From: HGM13006 sp964518645
Lineage (GTDB): Bacteria > Bacillota > Clostridia > Oscillospirales > Oscillospiraceae
Length of the DNA stretch: 32,971 nucleotides
Direction: 5' to 3'
Assembly (NCBI GenBank): GCA_964518645.1
Contig: CAZFGL010000005.1
Span: 1 to 32,971, forward strand
Within the stretch, counting starts at the first letter, position 1, and each line of letters starts with the position of its first letter. The translations under genes and the position numbers were made by a program. The notes under the pieces were generated by a model. That model saw nothing but the letters and a program-made list of their open reading frames with translations, searched no databases and was not told the DNA's origin. This document shows, in pieces, positions 13,903 to 22,023 of this stretch.

Positions 13903-14973
13903 TTATTCCGTGTATTCGTCGTATTCGTCGTATTCGTCGGTTTCCGGTTCTGTTGTGGTACTGCTTCCGGTTTGCTCGGGGATAAAGGATGCCTCTTCGT
14001 TGTCCACAATGATCTTTCCGTAGTCGTCAAAACGGGTGTCGTGGGAGGCTGTGACAAATACGATATACTGATCCGGGTGGGAGGATATGTAGCCGGCCAG
14101 CTTTCCGCCACCGCTGTAGTATACATAAAGATGCTCTGCGTAGTCCAGTGCCTGATGGCCGTTTTCCGGGTCAGTGACCAGAATGCCCAGGGTACAGCGA
14201 ATCCCTACGTCATCCTCGATGGCCTCGTAGGCCTCAATCAGAAGCTCCTCGCGGCTCTTTTCACTGGAATAGTCAATATACTGAGACTCCGGGAAATAGA
14301 AGTTGTTCAGGATAACCTCCTGGAAGCCCATATCTGCCAGGCTCAGGATCATTTCCGTGATGTATTTCTGTACATCCCGATTGGCGGGATCCAGCCAGTA
14401 GCTGTCCGAATCGCTCATCCAGAGTGCGCCACTTTCCAGAGGAAGGGCTCGGTCAATGTGATCCTTGGCGTAGGTGCTGTCGTCCAGACAGGAGATCATG
14501 GCGGCCAGTTTAACATGCTGATCCCTGGCACGCTCTATCAGGGTGAGAACCGGTTCGGTGTTGAGAATATCACTGCTTCCGGTGCGCATTTCCAGTATCA
14601 GCATGTTGTAGTTTTCTTCTGTGAAGTCAATGGCGTTAAGGGTAGAGCCGTCGGAGAGGGTCTCATAGCTGACCAGTAGGCCGTTTACCTCATCGGCACT
14701 GAGACGGATAATATCCTCGTTGGTGAGACCCTCGGCCTCCAGAATGGAGGTTCCTGTGATAAGAACAGGATTTTCCGGAGGGAGAATATTCAGCCCCTCC
14801 TCGATGCTGACGCCATCCTGCGTGTTGAAGGAAAAGTGTGCACCGTCCTCTGTGTAGACCACATATCGTCCCATATAGGAAAAACCAAGGATCAGAAACA
14901 GGAGGATTGCCACAACCGCAACTGCCAGTATAATGGCAAGCCGTTTCAGCAGAAGCTTTTTACGATAGGTCAT
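13903..14973 (-). CDS. Membrane-anchored putative glycoside hydrolase (DUF4015 type)
   Basis: A 356-residue protein with an N-terminal anchor (about residues 10-34 after basic MTYRKKLLLKR), an extracellular domain and an acidic tail. The segment WMSDSDSYWLDPANRDVQKYITEMILSLADMGFQEVILNNFYFP resembles the DUF4015 TIM-barrel core (WLDP...GFDEIQ.DYIRFP), where the final Asp-Tyr is here Asn-Phe, so catalysis may be altered or lost. Residues 40-130 hold an extra region (VSIEEGLNILPP... LRL-type strands). The C-terminus ends with a DEY triplet repeat encoded by a 9-bp tandem repeat. GAGGTAG overlapping the prmA stop precedes the ATG, 9 bases downstream of prmA, so they are co-transcribed, an odd pairing. 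Confidence 0.7.
   Translation of the reverse strand: MTYRKKLLLKRLAIILAVAVVAILLFLILGFSYMGRYVVYTEDGAHFSFNTQDGVSIEEGLNILPPENPVLITGTSILEAEGLTNEDIIRLSADEVNGLLVSYETLSDGSTLNAIDFTEENYNMLILEMRTGSSDILNTEPVLTLIERARDQHVKLAAMISCLDDSTYAKDHIDRALPLESGALWMSDSDSYWLDPANRDVQKYITEMILSLADMGFQEVILNNFYFPESQYIDYSSEKSREELLIEAYEAIEDDVGIRCTLGILVTDPENGHQALDYAEHLYVYYSGGGKLAGYISSHPDQYIVFVTASHDTRFDDYGKIIVDNEEASFIPEQTGSSTTTEPETDEYDEYDEYTE
13912..13938 (-). repeat. 9-bp tandem repeat coding Asp-Glu-Tyr
   Basis: Three perfect head-to-tail copies of GTATTCGTC (plus strand), coding DEY-DEY-DEY-type residues at the C-terminus of the DUF4015 protein. Such a tract can change copy number by slippage without shifting the frame. Confidence 0.9.
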
Positions 14974-14982
14974 AGGGCTACC

Positions 14983-15954
14983 TCACTTGAGCCGGGCGGA
15001 CAGGCGGCACCAGTCGTCCTGCATCTCGGTTTCCACCACCTGAAGGCCTGCCCGCTCCAGGGCGTTCTGAACCTCTTCAAGACGGGTGTTCAGGACACCG
15101 GAACAGATAAACAGACCGTCCGGACGGAGAAAGTTGGGCACCACCACGGACAGGGGGATGATAACGTCTGCGACGATGTTGGCAAGAACAATGTCGTATC
15201 CGCCCTGTGCCAGCTTTTCCATCATGGCTCTGTCACCGATCACATTGCCGGTGATGGCATTGAACCGGGGGGCAGTGAGCCCGTTCAGCGCAGCGTTATC
15301 CCTGGCAATATCTTCGGCTTTGGGGTCAATATCTACGCCGGATGCGCTGTCAGCCCCCAGAAGCAAGGCTGCGATGGAAAGAATACCGCTGCCACTTCCC
15401 AGATCAATGACCCGTTCGCCACCGGAAATCGCCTTCTCCAGAGCTCTGAGGCACATCTGGGTGGAGGCGTGGGCACCGGTTCCGAAGATCATACCCGGAT
15501 CCAGAATGACAGGCAGGCGATTATCCTGAAGGTCAGACTCCATCCACTGGGGGACGATCACCAGCTTTTCCCCAATGGGAATAGGCTGATAGTATTCCTT
15601 CCAGCTGTTCTCCCAGTCCTCTTCCTTTACATTTGCCAGACACACCTCAAGAGTCCCCAGATCAGTGTCCGGATTCTGGCTCCGGAAGGATGCCAGTTCC
15701 TCTCTCAGGTGGGAAAGTTTTTCGGGGGCGGTGGCATCATCCTCGATGAACAGCCGGATCTGGGAGACCTGGGACATCTGCTGTGCCAGCGCTTCGTCAA
15801 CATAGTCCCAGTACTGGGTGTTTTCCTCCAGAAAAACTTTGAAATCTTCTGCGTCGTCTATGATAAAGCTGTCGTAGCCCATGGCGGTGAGCTTTTCCCC
15901 CAGAAGGTCGATGGCGGGGGAGACGGTTTTGATGGTTACTTCCAACCACTGCAT
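14983..15954 (-). CDS. prmA: Ribosomal protein L11 methyltransferase
   Basis: The 323-residue enzyme trimethylates ribosomal protein L11 with S-adenosylmethionine. The N-terminal substrate-recognition domain (MQWLEVTIKTVSPAIDLLGEKL) has ENSWKEYYQPIPIGEKLVIVP at the linker; the methyltransferase domain begins LDPGMIFGTGAHASTQMCL and contains VIDLGSGSGILSIAALLLGA (SAM motif I), GVDIDPKA (motif II) and VLANIVADVI (post-motif). AAGGAGCAAATGTC precedes the ATG. It is the first gene of a two-gene minus-strand operon and is divergent from the M16 peptidase genes. Confidence 0.95.
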   Translation of the reverse strand: MQWLEVTIKTVSPAIDLLGEKLTAMGYDSFIIDDAEDFKVFLEENTQYWDYVDEALAQQMSQVSQIRLFIEDDATAPEKLSHLREELASFRSQNPDTDLGTLEVCLANVKEEDWENSWKEYYQPIPIGEKLVIVPQWMESDLQDNRLPVILDPGMIFGTGAHASTQMCLRALEKAISGGERVIDLGSGSGILSIAALLLGADSASGVDIDPKAEDIARDNAALNGLTAPRFNAITGNVIGDRAMMEKLAQGGYDIVLANIVADVIIPLSVVVPNFLRPDGLFICSGVLNTRLEEVQNALERAGLQVVETEMQDDWCRLSARLK

Positions 15955-15998
15955 GACATTTGCTCCTTTCGGTTTTCTCTATAGCTTGCTATCCTAGT

Positions 15999-16027
15999 AT
16001 TCTACATGATTTTGCATGATGATACAA
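15999..16027 (-). promoter_or_regulatory. Candidate prmA promoter
   Basis: On the minus strand TTGTAT (16022-16027), 17 bp, TAGAAT (15999-16004). Both boxes are moderate matches. Confidence 0.4.
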
Positions 16028-16044
16028 GTGAAAAGATATTTTTC

Positions 16045-16073
16045 GTTTACTTTTTGGGGAACTGTTGTATAAT
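16045..16073 (+). promoter_or_regulatory. Promoter of the M16-M16-lgt operon
   Basis: TATAAT at 16068-16073 with a weak -35 (GTTTAC, 16045-16050, 17 bp away). Confidence 0.55.
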
Positions 16074-16105
16074 AATAGTCATAGAATCCCGAAAGGAACG
16101 TGACT

Positions 16106-17377
16106 ATGCTGAAAAACAGAATTTCGTTGATGCCCGGGGTCAATCTAACTGTGATCCATGCAGATAAATTTAAAACGAATTGTATTTCCGTGAGTTTGCT
16201 CCGGCCTCTGTGCCGTGAGGAAGCTGCACTGAACGCCCTTTTGCCGGACGTATTGCTCCGGGGGTGCCGGATGTGTCCGGATATGGGGGCGATCTCCAGC
16301 TGGCTGGATGAGCGTTACGGCTCCGGTGTTCAGGCCACTTTGAGAAAAAAAGGTGAGGTTCAGGCAGTGGGCCTGTTCCTGGACTATATTGACGAACGCT
16401 ATACCGAGTCCTCCGAGCACCTGACAGAGGATATTTGCCGTCTGATCGGCAGCTTCCTGCTGGAGCCTGTTCTGGACAACGGCGTATTCCGGGAGGAATT
16501 TGTGGCCGGTGAGAAAGTCAATCTGATCAACGCTATTATGTCCCAGATCAATGATAAAAGATCCTATGCCTCCATCCGGCTGCGTCAGGAGATGTTCCCG
16601 GAGGAGCGCTACGGTGTCAGTAAGCACGGCGAGGTGGAGGATGTGGAGGCCATCACGGCCGAGTCCCTTTATCGTCATTATGAAAAGGTGATTGAGACCT
16701 CTCAGATCGAGATCATTTACACAGGCAGTCTCCCCATGGAGACGGTGGCGGCTTATCTTACAGATGCCCTTCAGGGACTGCACCGGGGAGAACTGGTGCA
16801 GGCGGAGACCGCTCAGGGGACAGCACCGGATGAAGTCCGGGAGATCACTGAGGTTATGGATGTGAATCAGGGAAAGCTGGTTATGGGCTTCCGCACCGGC
16901 ATCACCGCCGGGGATCCCATGGATCCGGCACTTCGGCTAATGAACTGCATCTACGGTGGCGGACTGAATTCCAAGCTGTTTATGAATGTCCGTGAGAAGA
17001 TGAGTCTGTGCTATTATGCATCCTCCGGACTGGAACGGTTCAAGGGAATCATGATCGTTTCCTCCGGTGTGGACAGTGACAAGTATGAAACTGCCCGGGC
17101 CGAGATCCTACGGCAGCTGGATGCCTGCTGGGATGGAGATATTACGGAAGAGGAAATGGAGTCCGCCAGACGGTACCTGATCTCTGTATTCCGGTCCAGC
17201 GGGGATTCTCCCTACAACATGGACGACTATTGCCTGAGCCAGATCATCGGTGGTTTTGAGGAGACACCGGAGGAGACCATCCGGCAGCTGGAGCAGGTTA
17301 CTTTGGAGGACATATGCACGGTTGCAAAGCAGGTCAAACTGGATACGATTTATTTCCTGAAGGGGGCGGAAGCATGA
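16106..17377 (+). CDS. M16-family peptidase homologue without the zinc motif (YmfF-like)
   Basis: This 423-residue protein has the M16 two-repeat fold (LLRGCRMCPDMGAISSWLDERYG, LMNCIYGGGLNSKLFMNVREKMSLCYYASSG) but no HxxEH in the N-terminal half, where the alignment position reads LPDVLLRGC. It is therefore the presumed non-catalytic partner of the next gene, as in B. subtilis YmfF/YmfH and other M16 heterodimers. AAAGGAA precedes the ATG at 16106; the GTG at 16100 is too near that site. The gene overlaps the catalytic M16 gene by 4 bases (ATGA), implying coupled synthesis. Cytoplasmic; substrate unknown. Confidence 0.88.
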   Translation: MLKNRISLMPGVNLTVIHADKFKTNCISVSLLRPLCREEAALNALLPDVLLRGCRMCPDMGAISSWLDERYGSGVQATLRKKGEVQAVGLFLDYIDERYTESSEHLTEDICRLIGSFLLEPVLDNGVFREEFVAGEKVNLINAIMSQINDKRSYASIRLRQEMFPEERYGVSKHGEVEDVEAITAESLYRHYEKVIETSQIEIIYTGSLPMETVAAYLTDALQGLHRGELVQAETAQGTAPDEVREITEVMDVNQGKLVMGFRTGITAGDPMDPALRLMNCIYGGGLNSKLFMNVREKMSLCYYASSGLERFKGIMIVSSGVDSDKYETARAEILRQLDACWDGDITEEEMESARRYLISVFRSSGDSPYNMDDYCLSQIIGGFEETPEETIRQLEQVTLEDICTVAKQVKLDTIYFLKGAEA

Positions 17378-18663
17378 AGGAATTCAATTATGAGAGAGCC
17401 GGACAGAAGATCCTGACTGAGACGCTGCCCAACGGCCTGCGTATTTATCTTGCGCCCAAACAGGGATTTTCCAGAATGTATGCGCTGTTTGCAACAGATT
17501 ATGGTTCCATTGACACTAGCTTTGTGCTGGACGGAAAGCCCTATACCTCTCCGGACGGTGTTGCCCATTATCTGGAGCATAAAATGTTCGACATGCCCGA
17601 CGGAAATGCCCTTCAGAAAATGTCTGTTACCGGGGCAAGCCCCAATGCATTCACCAGCTACAATATGACGGCGTATTATTTTTCCTGTACCGACCAGTTT
17701 GAATACAATCTGGAGACCCTTCTTACCTTTGTATCTCAGGGGTATTTTACTGAGGAGAGCGTGGAGAAGGAACGGGGGATCATTGCTCAGGAAATCAAAA
17801 TGTATGAGGACAATCCCGGTTCCCGGGTAGATGAAAACCTGTTTGCGGCCATGTATGAAAATCACCCCATCCGGGTGAATATTGCCGGAACGGTGGAGAG
17901 CATCGGGGAGATCACTGCCCAGATCCTGCGGGATTGTCACCGGGCCTTTTATGATCCTTCCAATATGGTCTTGTGTGTCTGCGGTGATATAGACATGGAT
18001 ATGGTCAAAAACATGGCGCTGCGGATCCTGCCCAAAGTCCCCGGCGGGGCATCCCAGCGGGACTATGGCCCGCAGGAGCCTCTGAAACCGGGTATGAACC
18101 GGATCACCCAGGAGATGGAGGTCTCCATGCCCATGTTCTCCATTGGGTTTAAATGCCCGGAGATCCCCAAGGGGGAAGAGCGGTTCCGTCAGGAAGTGAT
18201 CGGAGATCTGGCCGCGGAGATCCTCTGTGGAGAGTCCTCCCAGCTTTATATGAAGCTTTATGAAGAAGGTCTGATCGATTCCGGCTTCTCCGTGGGCTAC
18301 GGCTCCATCAAGGGCCTTGCAGCTATGAGCATGAGCGGGGACAGCAATGACCCGGAGGCCGTGCTGAAAGCGATTCTGGAGGAACGGGACCGTATCGTCC
18401 GAGAAGGCGTGGACGAGGGACTGTTCAATCGGCTGAAAAAATCCAGCTTCGGCCGCAGGATCCGGGGGATGGATTCTTTTGACGGGATCTGCTACCGGAT
18501 GGCTATTGCGGATTTTGATGGGTATAACTACTTCTCGTTCCCGGAGCTTTATGACACCATTACCTCTGAGGATGTGCGTCAGATGCTGGAAGCGCAGATC
18601 ATTCCGGAGCAGGCTGTTCTCTCTGTCATACTTCCCAAAACACATGTAAAGGAGGAATCCTGA
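17374..18663 (+). CDS. M16-family zinc peptidase (YmfH-like)
   Basis: The 429-residue protein has the inverted zinc motif HYLEH (His65, Glu68, His69) and the distal EKERGIIAQEIKMYED carrying the third ligand Glu, the signature of pitrilysin-family M16 peptidases. The second half contains GESSQLYMKLYEEGLIDSGFSVGYG, the matching pseudo-active repeat. ATG at 17374 overlaps the previous M16 stop (ATGA), and GGGGGCGGAAGC is the ribosome binding site. With the preceding inactive homologue it probably forms a heterodimer that degrades short peptides. Its TGA shares one base with the lgt ATG. Confidence 0.93.
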   Translation: MKEFNYERAGQKILTETLPNGLRIYLAPKQGFSRMYALFATDYGSIDTSFVLDGKPYTSPDGVAHYLEHKMFDMPDGNALQKMSVTGASPNAFTSYNMTAYYFSCTDQFEYNLETLLTFVSQGYFTEESVEKERGIIAQEIKMYEDNPGSRVDENLFAAMYENHPIRVNIAGTVESIGEITAQILRDCHRAFYDPSNMVLCVCGDIDMDMVKNMALRILPKVPGGASQRDYGPQEPLKPGMNRITQEMEVSMPMFSIGFKCPEIPKGEERFRQEVIGDLAAEILCGESSQLYMKLYEEGLIDSGFSVGYGSIKGLAAMSMSGDSNDPEAVLKAILEERDRIVREGVDEGLFNRLKKSSFGRRIRGMDSFDGICYRMAIADFDGYNYFSFPELYDTITSEDVRQMLEAQIIPEQAVLSVILPKTHVKEES

Positions 18664-19607
18664 TGTACGGACAAATCAGCTTCCCCAGTCTGGGGCTGAG
18701 CTTTAACCCCGACCGTGTGGCCTTTTATATTGGGGGGAAGGGGATATACTGGTACGGAATCATTATCGCCATGGGCTTCCTGCTGGCAGTGTTCTATTCC
18801 TGCCGGCGGGCGGATCAGTTTGGACTGACCCAGGATAATATTATTGATATGCTGCTCTGGGCGGTGCCTCTGGCAGTGATCGGTGCACGGGCGTATTACT
18901 GCATTTTCTCCTGGGAGATGTACCGGGATAACCCCATCCGGGTACTCTACATATGGGAGGGCGGCCTTGCCATTTACGGCGGTGTGATCGGTGCGGTCAC
19001 CGGATTGCTGATCTCCATGAAGATCAAACATGTGAAGGCCTCTGCCATGATGGATATTGGCGGCCTTGGTTTGCTGATCGGCCAGAGCATTGGCCGGTGG
19101 GGCAACTTTATCAACCGGGAAGCCTTTGGCGAAGTGACTGACAGCTTTCTTCGGATGGGGCTGACCGATATGGGGGGGAATGTGACCTATTATCACCCGA
19201 CCTTCCTCTATGAATCCCTGTGGAACGCGCTGGGACTGGTGATCCTCCATTTCTATTCCAAGAAGCGTAAATATGACGGCCAGATATTTACCATGTATGT
19301 GGGCTGGTACGGCCTTGGACGGGTATTTATCGAAGGACTGCGTACAGACAGCCTCTATGTCCTTGGGACAAATCTCCGGGTTTCTCAGCTGCTGGCCGGA
19401 GTGTGTGTGCTGGCAGCGGCAGTACTGCTATTCTACAACCGGGTATTCCGGGAGCATGACCCTGAAGAGCTGTATGTAAACGTCAAAAAGCGGGCAGCAG
19501 AGGCTTCCGCCACGGAATCGGTCCCTGTATCCGACCCTGTGGAGCCTGAGAACTCCGGGGAAAAGGATGCCGGGGAAGAAGCCGAGACGGAACAGAAGAC
19601 AGAATAA
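18663..19607 (+). CDS. lgt: Prolipoprotein diacylglyceryl transferase
   Basis: The 314-residue membrane enzyme transfers diacylglycerol from phosphatidylglycerol to the lipobox cysteine of prolipoproteins. Seven hydrophobic segments are visible; the Lgt signature GRWGNFINREAFG (about residues 140-152) and YHPTFLYES are present, as is WEGGLAIYGGVIGA. AAGGAGGAATCCTGATG sets the start, coupling it to the M16 gene (1-base overlap). The C-terminal 50 residues after the last helix are a Lys/Ala/Glu/Pro-rich tail ending EAETEQKTE, longer than in typical Lgt. Placement after the ymfF/ymfH pair is unusual for lgt, which often neighbours hprK or nfi. Confidence 0.95.
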   Translation: MYGQISFPSLGLSFNPDRVAFYIGGKGIYWYGIIIAMGFLLAVFYSCRRADQFGLTQDNIIDMLLWAVPLAVIGARAYYCIFSWEMYRDNPIRVLYIWEGGLAIYGGVIGAVTGLLISMKIKHVKASAMMDIGGLGLLIGQSIGRWGNFINREAFGEVTDSFLRMGLTDMGGNVTYYHPTFLYESLWNALGLVILHFYSKKRKYDGQIFTMYVGWYGLGRVFIEGLRTDSLYVLGTNLRVSQLLAGVCVLAAAVLLFYNRVFREHDPEELYVNVKKRAAEASATESVPVSDPVEPENSGEKDAGEEAETEQKTE

Positions 19608-19623
19608 ACCGTTGCGTAAAAAT

Positions 19624-19692
19624 AAGCCCCCTCAGGGCGTCCGGAAGCGTGGATGAAATGATTCATGTTCCGGGCTGTCCCTCAGGGGGCTT
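19624..19692 (+). terminator. Long three-part hairpin after lgt
   Basis: AAGCCCCCT (19624-19632) pairs with AGGGGGCTT (19684-19692); inside, AGGG/CCCT, CCGGAA/TTCCGG and ATGAA/TTCAT continue the stem to an ATGA loop with mismatched bulges. It ends the lgt operon but has no T run (TTCTATG follows), so it may be a processing or stability element as much as a terminator. Confidence 0.55.
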
Positions 19693-19727
19693 CTATGTAT
19701 AATAAGGGAAAAGAACGATTTCGGATC

Positions 19728-19756
19728 TTGCAGAATTCAGCTGGAAGAAGTATACT
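19728..19756 (+). promoter_or_regulatory. Promoter of the DUF5662-LysA gene
   Basis: TTGCAG (19728-19733), 17 bp, TATACT (19751-19756), about 27 bases before the TTG start codon. Confidence 0.6.
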
Positions 19757-19783
19757 ATCCTAAGAAGTGAAGGGGGAAAGACT

Positions 19784-21589
19784 TTGAACTTTATCGGCCA
19801 TTTTAAAACGATCACCAGCCATAAGCTGCTGGTTATGCAGTACTGTTTCCGGGTGGGACTGATCCGCCAGGGACTGATGCACGATATGAGTAAATATTCG
19901 CCCACAGAATTTCTGGTAGGTGGAAAGTATTATTCCGGAACCCGCAGCCCCAACGCTGCCGAGCGTGAGGACAAGGGATATTCTGTTGCATGGATGCACC
20001 ACAAGGGCAGAAATAAGCACCATCTGGAATACTGGACGGACTATGGCGGGCCGGGGAATGACCTGATGGGACAGCCCATGCCTACAAAATATATGGTGGA
20101 GCTGTGCATGGATCGGATCGCCGCCTGCCGGATCTACCACGGGAAGTCCTATACCCAGCGGGATCCGCTGGATTATCTGGAAAACAGCCGGGACTCCACT
20201 CTGATGCATCCGATTACCAAGGCGCAGGTCGTGGAGATCCTTACCATGCTGGCGGAAAAAGGGGAGAAGGAAACCCTGCGCTATGTCCGGCAGGTGGTGC
20301 TGAAGAATAAGGTAAAATACTACAAATGCCCTGCGGCACCGGCTGTGGATCCCTGGGAAAAGGATCCGGTCTTTTTGCTTGCGGATGAACTGAAAGAGCT
20401 GTGCAAAGGCATTCAGACCCCATTCTATCTTTACGATGAAAAGACTATTGAAGCCGGTGCGGAACGTGTCCGCAAGGCGTTTTCCTGGAATCCCGGTCAC
20501 CGTCAGTTCTTTCCGGTGAAGGCCACGCCCACAGCCGGGATCCTGAAGCTCCTCCGGAAGATGGGGCAGGGCGTGGTGTGCTCTTCTGCGGCAGAGCTGG
20601 AACTGTGCCGTATGTGTGGCTTTACACCGGAGGAGATCCTGTTTCTGCCCAATTATCCCCGCAGAGAGGATCTGGAGAAGGCTGCTGAGGTGGGGTGCAT
20701 GCCCATTTTGGACAGTGTGGAGCTGATTGAGGATTTTGCACGCTGTGGCCTTTTGAAGGGAACGGTTGGTCTGCGGATCAATCCCGGGGGATATTTCCGG
20801 TTTGGAACCAGAGAGGTGAAAAACCGGGATGTTAAATTCGGCATTCTGCCTGGACAGCTTCCGGAGGCTGTTTCCAGGCTGAAGGAATATGGGGTGACGT
20901 CCATCGGCATCCACGGGTACCTGTCCGGTAATACCCTGGAAACGGCGTATTATCCCAGATTGACGGAACTGCTGCTGGATGTTGCCGAAACTGTGGCGGA
21001 TATTCTTCCGGTACAGTACATAAACATCTCCGGCGGTATCGGTATTGCCTATGAACCCGGCCAGAAAACCCCGGATCTAATGGAACTGGGGCGTGCGGTA
21101 GAGCAGGTATTCCGGGACAAGGCTCCCGCTGACCGTTTTCCGGAGCTTCGGCTGTATACAGAGCTTGGACGGTATGTCACTGGCCCAGGGGGGATCCTTG
21201 TGACCCGGGTGGAGCATATCAAGAAAACGGTTCGGAATTTTGCCGGTGTAGACGCATCCGCTGCCGACCTGATGCGGCCTATGATGTACGGTGCCTATCA
21301 TCATGTCTCTGTACCTGGAAAAGAGGGGGCGGAAAAACGGGAAAAATGGGACGTGGTTGGAGCAGTTTGCGAAAACACGGACAAATTTGCCAGTGACAGA
21401 ATGCTTCCGCCTCTGGAACGGGGAGACATTCTTGTGATCCATGACGTGGGCGCCCACGGCCATTCCATGGGCTACCAGTATGGGGGACGGCTTCGGTGCG
21501 GGGAGTATCTTCGCACAGGGGATGGGGAGATCTGTGCCCTGCGCCGCCGGGAAGAGATTTCCGATTATCTTGATACCCAAATCTTCTAA
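19784..21589 (+). CDS. lysA: DUF5662 domain fused to diaminopimelate decarboxylase (LysA)
   Basis: One 601-residue frame. Residues 1-185 are a DUF5662 domain (MNFIGHFKTITSHKLLVM, GLMHDMSKYSPTEFL, AWMHHKGRNKHHLEYW; conserved His and Asp residues suggest a metal site). Residues 205-601 are a PLP-dependent alanine-racemase-fold decarboxylase: Lys246 in FFPVKATPTAG is the PLP lysine, His377 in GIHGYLSGNT, Gly-rich NISGGIGI, ELGRYVTGPGG, Cys529 in AVCENTDKF and GDILVIHDVGAHGHSM. This matches the clostridial LysA form, which makes L-lysine from meso-diaminopimelate. The start is TTG after AAGGGGGAAAG. No internal Met or ribosome binding site lies between the domains (about residues 165-205), so the fusion appears real. 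What DUF5662 does here is unknown. Confidence 0.88.
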   Translation: MNFIGHFKTITSHKLLVMQYCFRVGLIRQGLMHDMSKYSPTEFLVGGKYYSGTRSPNAAEREDKGYSVAWMHHKGRNKHHLEYWTDYGGPGNDLMGQPMPTKYMVELCMDRIAACRIYHGKSYTQRDPLDYLENSRDSTLMHPITKAQVVEILTMLAEKGEKETLRYVRQVVLKNKVKYYKCPAAPAVDPWEKDPVFLLADELKELCKGIQTPFYLYDEKTIEAGAERVRKAFSWNPGHRQFFPVKATPTAGILKLLRKMGQGVVCSSAAELELCRMCGFTPEEILFLPNYPRREDLEKAAEVGCMPILDSVELIEDFARCGLLKGTVGLRINPGGYFRFGTREVKNRDVKFGILPGQLPEAVSRLKEYGVTSIGIHGYLSGNTLETAYYPRLTELLLDVAETVADILPVQYINISGGIGIAYEPGQKTPDLMELGRAVEQVFRDKAPADRFPELRLYTELGRYVTGPGGILVTRVEHIKKTVRNFAGVDASAADLMRPMMYGAYHHVSVPGKEGAEKREKWDVVGAVCENTDKFASDRMLPPLERGDILVIHDVGAHGHSMGYQYGGRLRCGEYLRTGDGEICALRRREEISDYLDTQIF

Positions 21590-21792
21590 CCTCCGAAGCC
21601 TAGTGCCAGCGTTACGATCCCACCCATGGTCAAACCACAGGCGGCGAGGCCAATCACGGCTTTGCCCAGCCGCGGGAGTATGGCCCAGACCAGTCGCCGG
21701 AACATGATCCGACGGAGATAATCCCGGTGGGAGGTGGCATATTTGGGCATGGGTACGGAGAGCAGGTCACTGATGTAAATGTTGGTGTGCAT
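21586..21792 (-). CDS. Small membrane protein of unknown function
   Basis: AAGGAGGAA nine bases before ATG, a very strong ribosome binding site, supports this 68-codon gene. The product begins with MHTNIYISDLLSVPMPKYATSHRDYL, then a basic helix RRIMFRRLVWAILPRLGKA and one or two hydrophobic segments rich in Gly/Ala (VIGLAACGLTMGGIVTLALGFGG). It is not recognised. Its stop overlaps the end of the convergent lysA fusion (4 bases), leaving no room for a terminator between them. Membrane insertion and a possible amphipathic N-terminal half are inferred. Confidence 0.65.
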   Translation of the reverse strand: MHTNIYISDLLSVPMPKYATSHRDYLRRIMFRRLVWAILPRLGKAVIGLAACGLTMGGIVTLALGFGG

Positions 21793-21839
21793 GGTTGCAT
21801 TCCTCCTTGATCATTTTCTGACCCAAGTATATACAAGGT

Positions 21840-21912
21840 ACAGTCCCAAAAAGGGGACTGTGTACAGAAGCTGTCGTTCTCGGCCACAGAAGGGAAGTTC
21901 CTTTTGTGGCCG
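21840..21912. repeat. Two adjacent inverted repeats upstream of the fhs promoter
   Basis: ACAGTCCC (21840-21847) with GGGACTGT (21854-21861), and a 13-bp stem from CGGCCACAGAAGG (21881-21893) with CCTTTTGTGGCCG (21900-21912), the latter with one G-U pair. Neither is followed by a T run. They lie between the divergent small membrane protein gene and the fhs promoter and end 8 bases before its -35 box. Confidence 0.6.
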
Positions 21913-21920
21913 AATTGTAC

Positions 21921-21949
21921 TTGACAAATGTTCGGAAAAATGCTATCTT
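21921..21949 (+). promoter_or_regulatory. Promoter of the ZTP riboswitch-fhs unit
   Basis: TTGACA (21921-21926), 17 bp, TATCTT (21944-21949). Confidence 0.8.
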
Positions 21950-21961
21950 GAATACGGTCAT

Positions 21962-22023
21962 ACAACTGACGGGAGTGGATAAACCACATGGAGTATGACC
22001 CCTCGTATGCCGACCGTCTGGGC
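21962..22023 (+). ncRNA. ZTP riboswitch (pfl motif)
   Basis: The leader contains ACTGACGGGAGTGG, AAACCACATGGAGTATGACC and GCCGACCGTCTGGGC, the conserved halves of the pfl/ZTP aptamer as in the Fusobacterium ulcerans example. P1/P2 pairing GTGG/CCAC is present and the 3' CCGTCTGGGC carries the pseudoknot partner of the 5' ACGG. ZTP/ZMP binding signals 10-formyl-THF shortage and induces folate one-carbon genes; here the next gene is fhs, a textbook target. Confidence 0.93.

Noticed and set aside
13912..13938. Tandem repeat considered as a CRISPR-like array
   Set aside because: It is a 9-bp coding repeat with no spacers.
20280..20400. A hidden stop or separate start between DUF5662 and LysA
   Set aside because: All codons read through in frame and no ATG, GTG or TTG with a Shine-Dalgarno lies there; the in-frame GTG-GTG after CGGCAG is too close to it.
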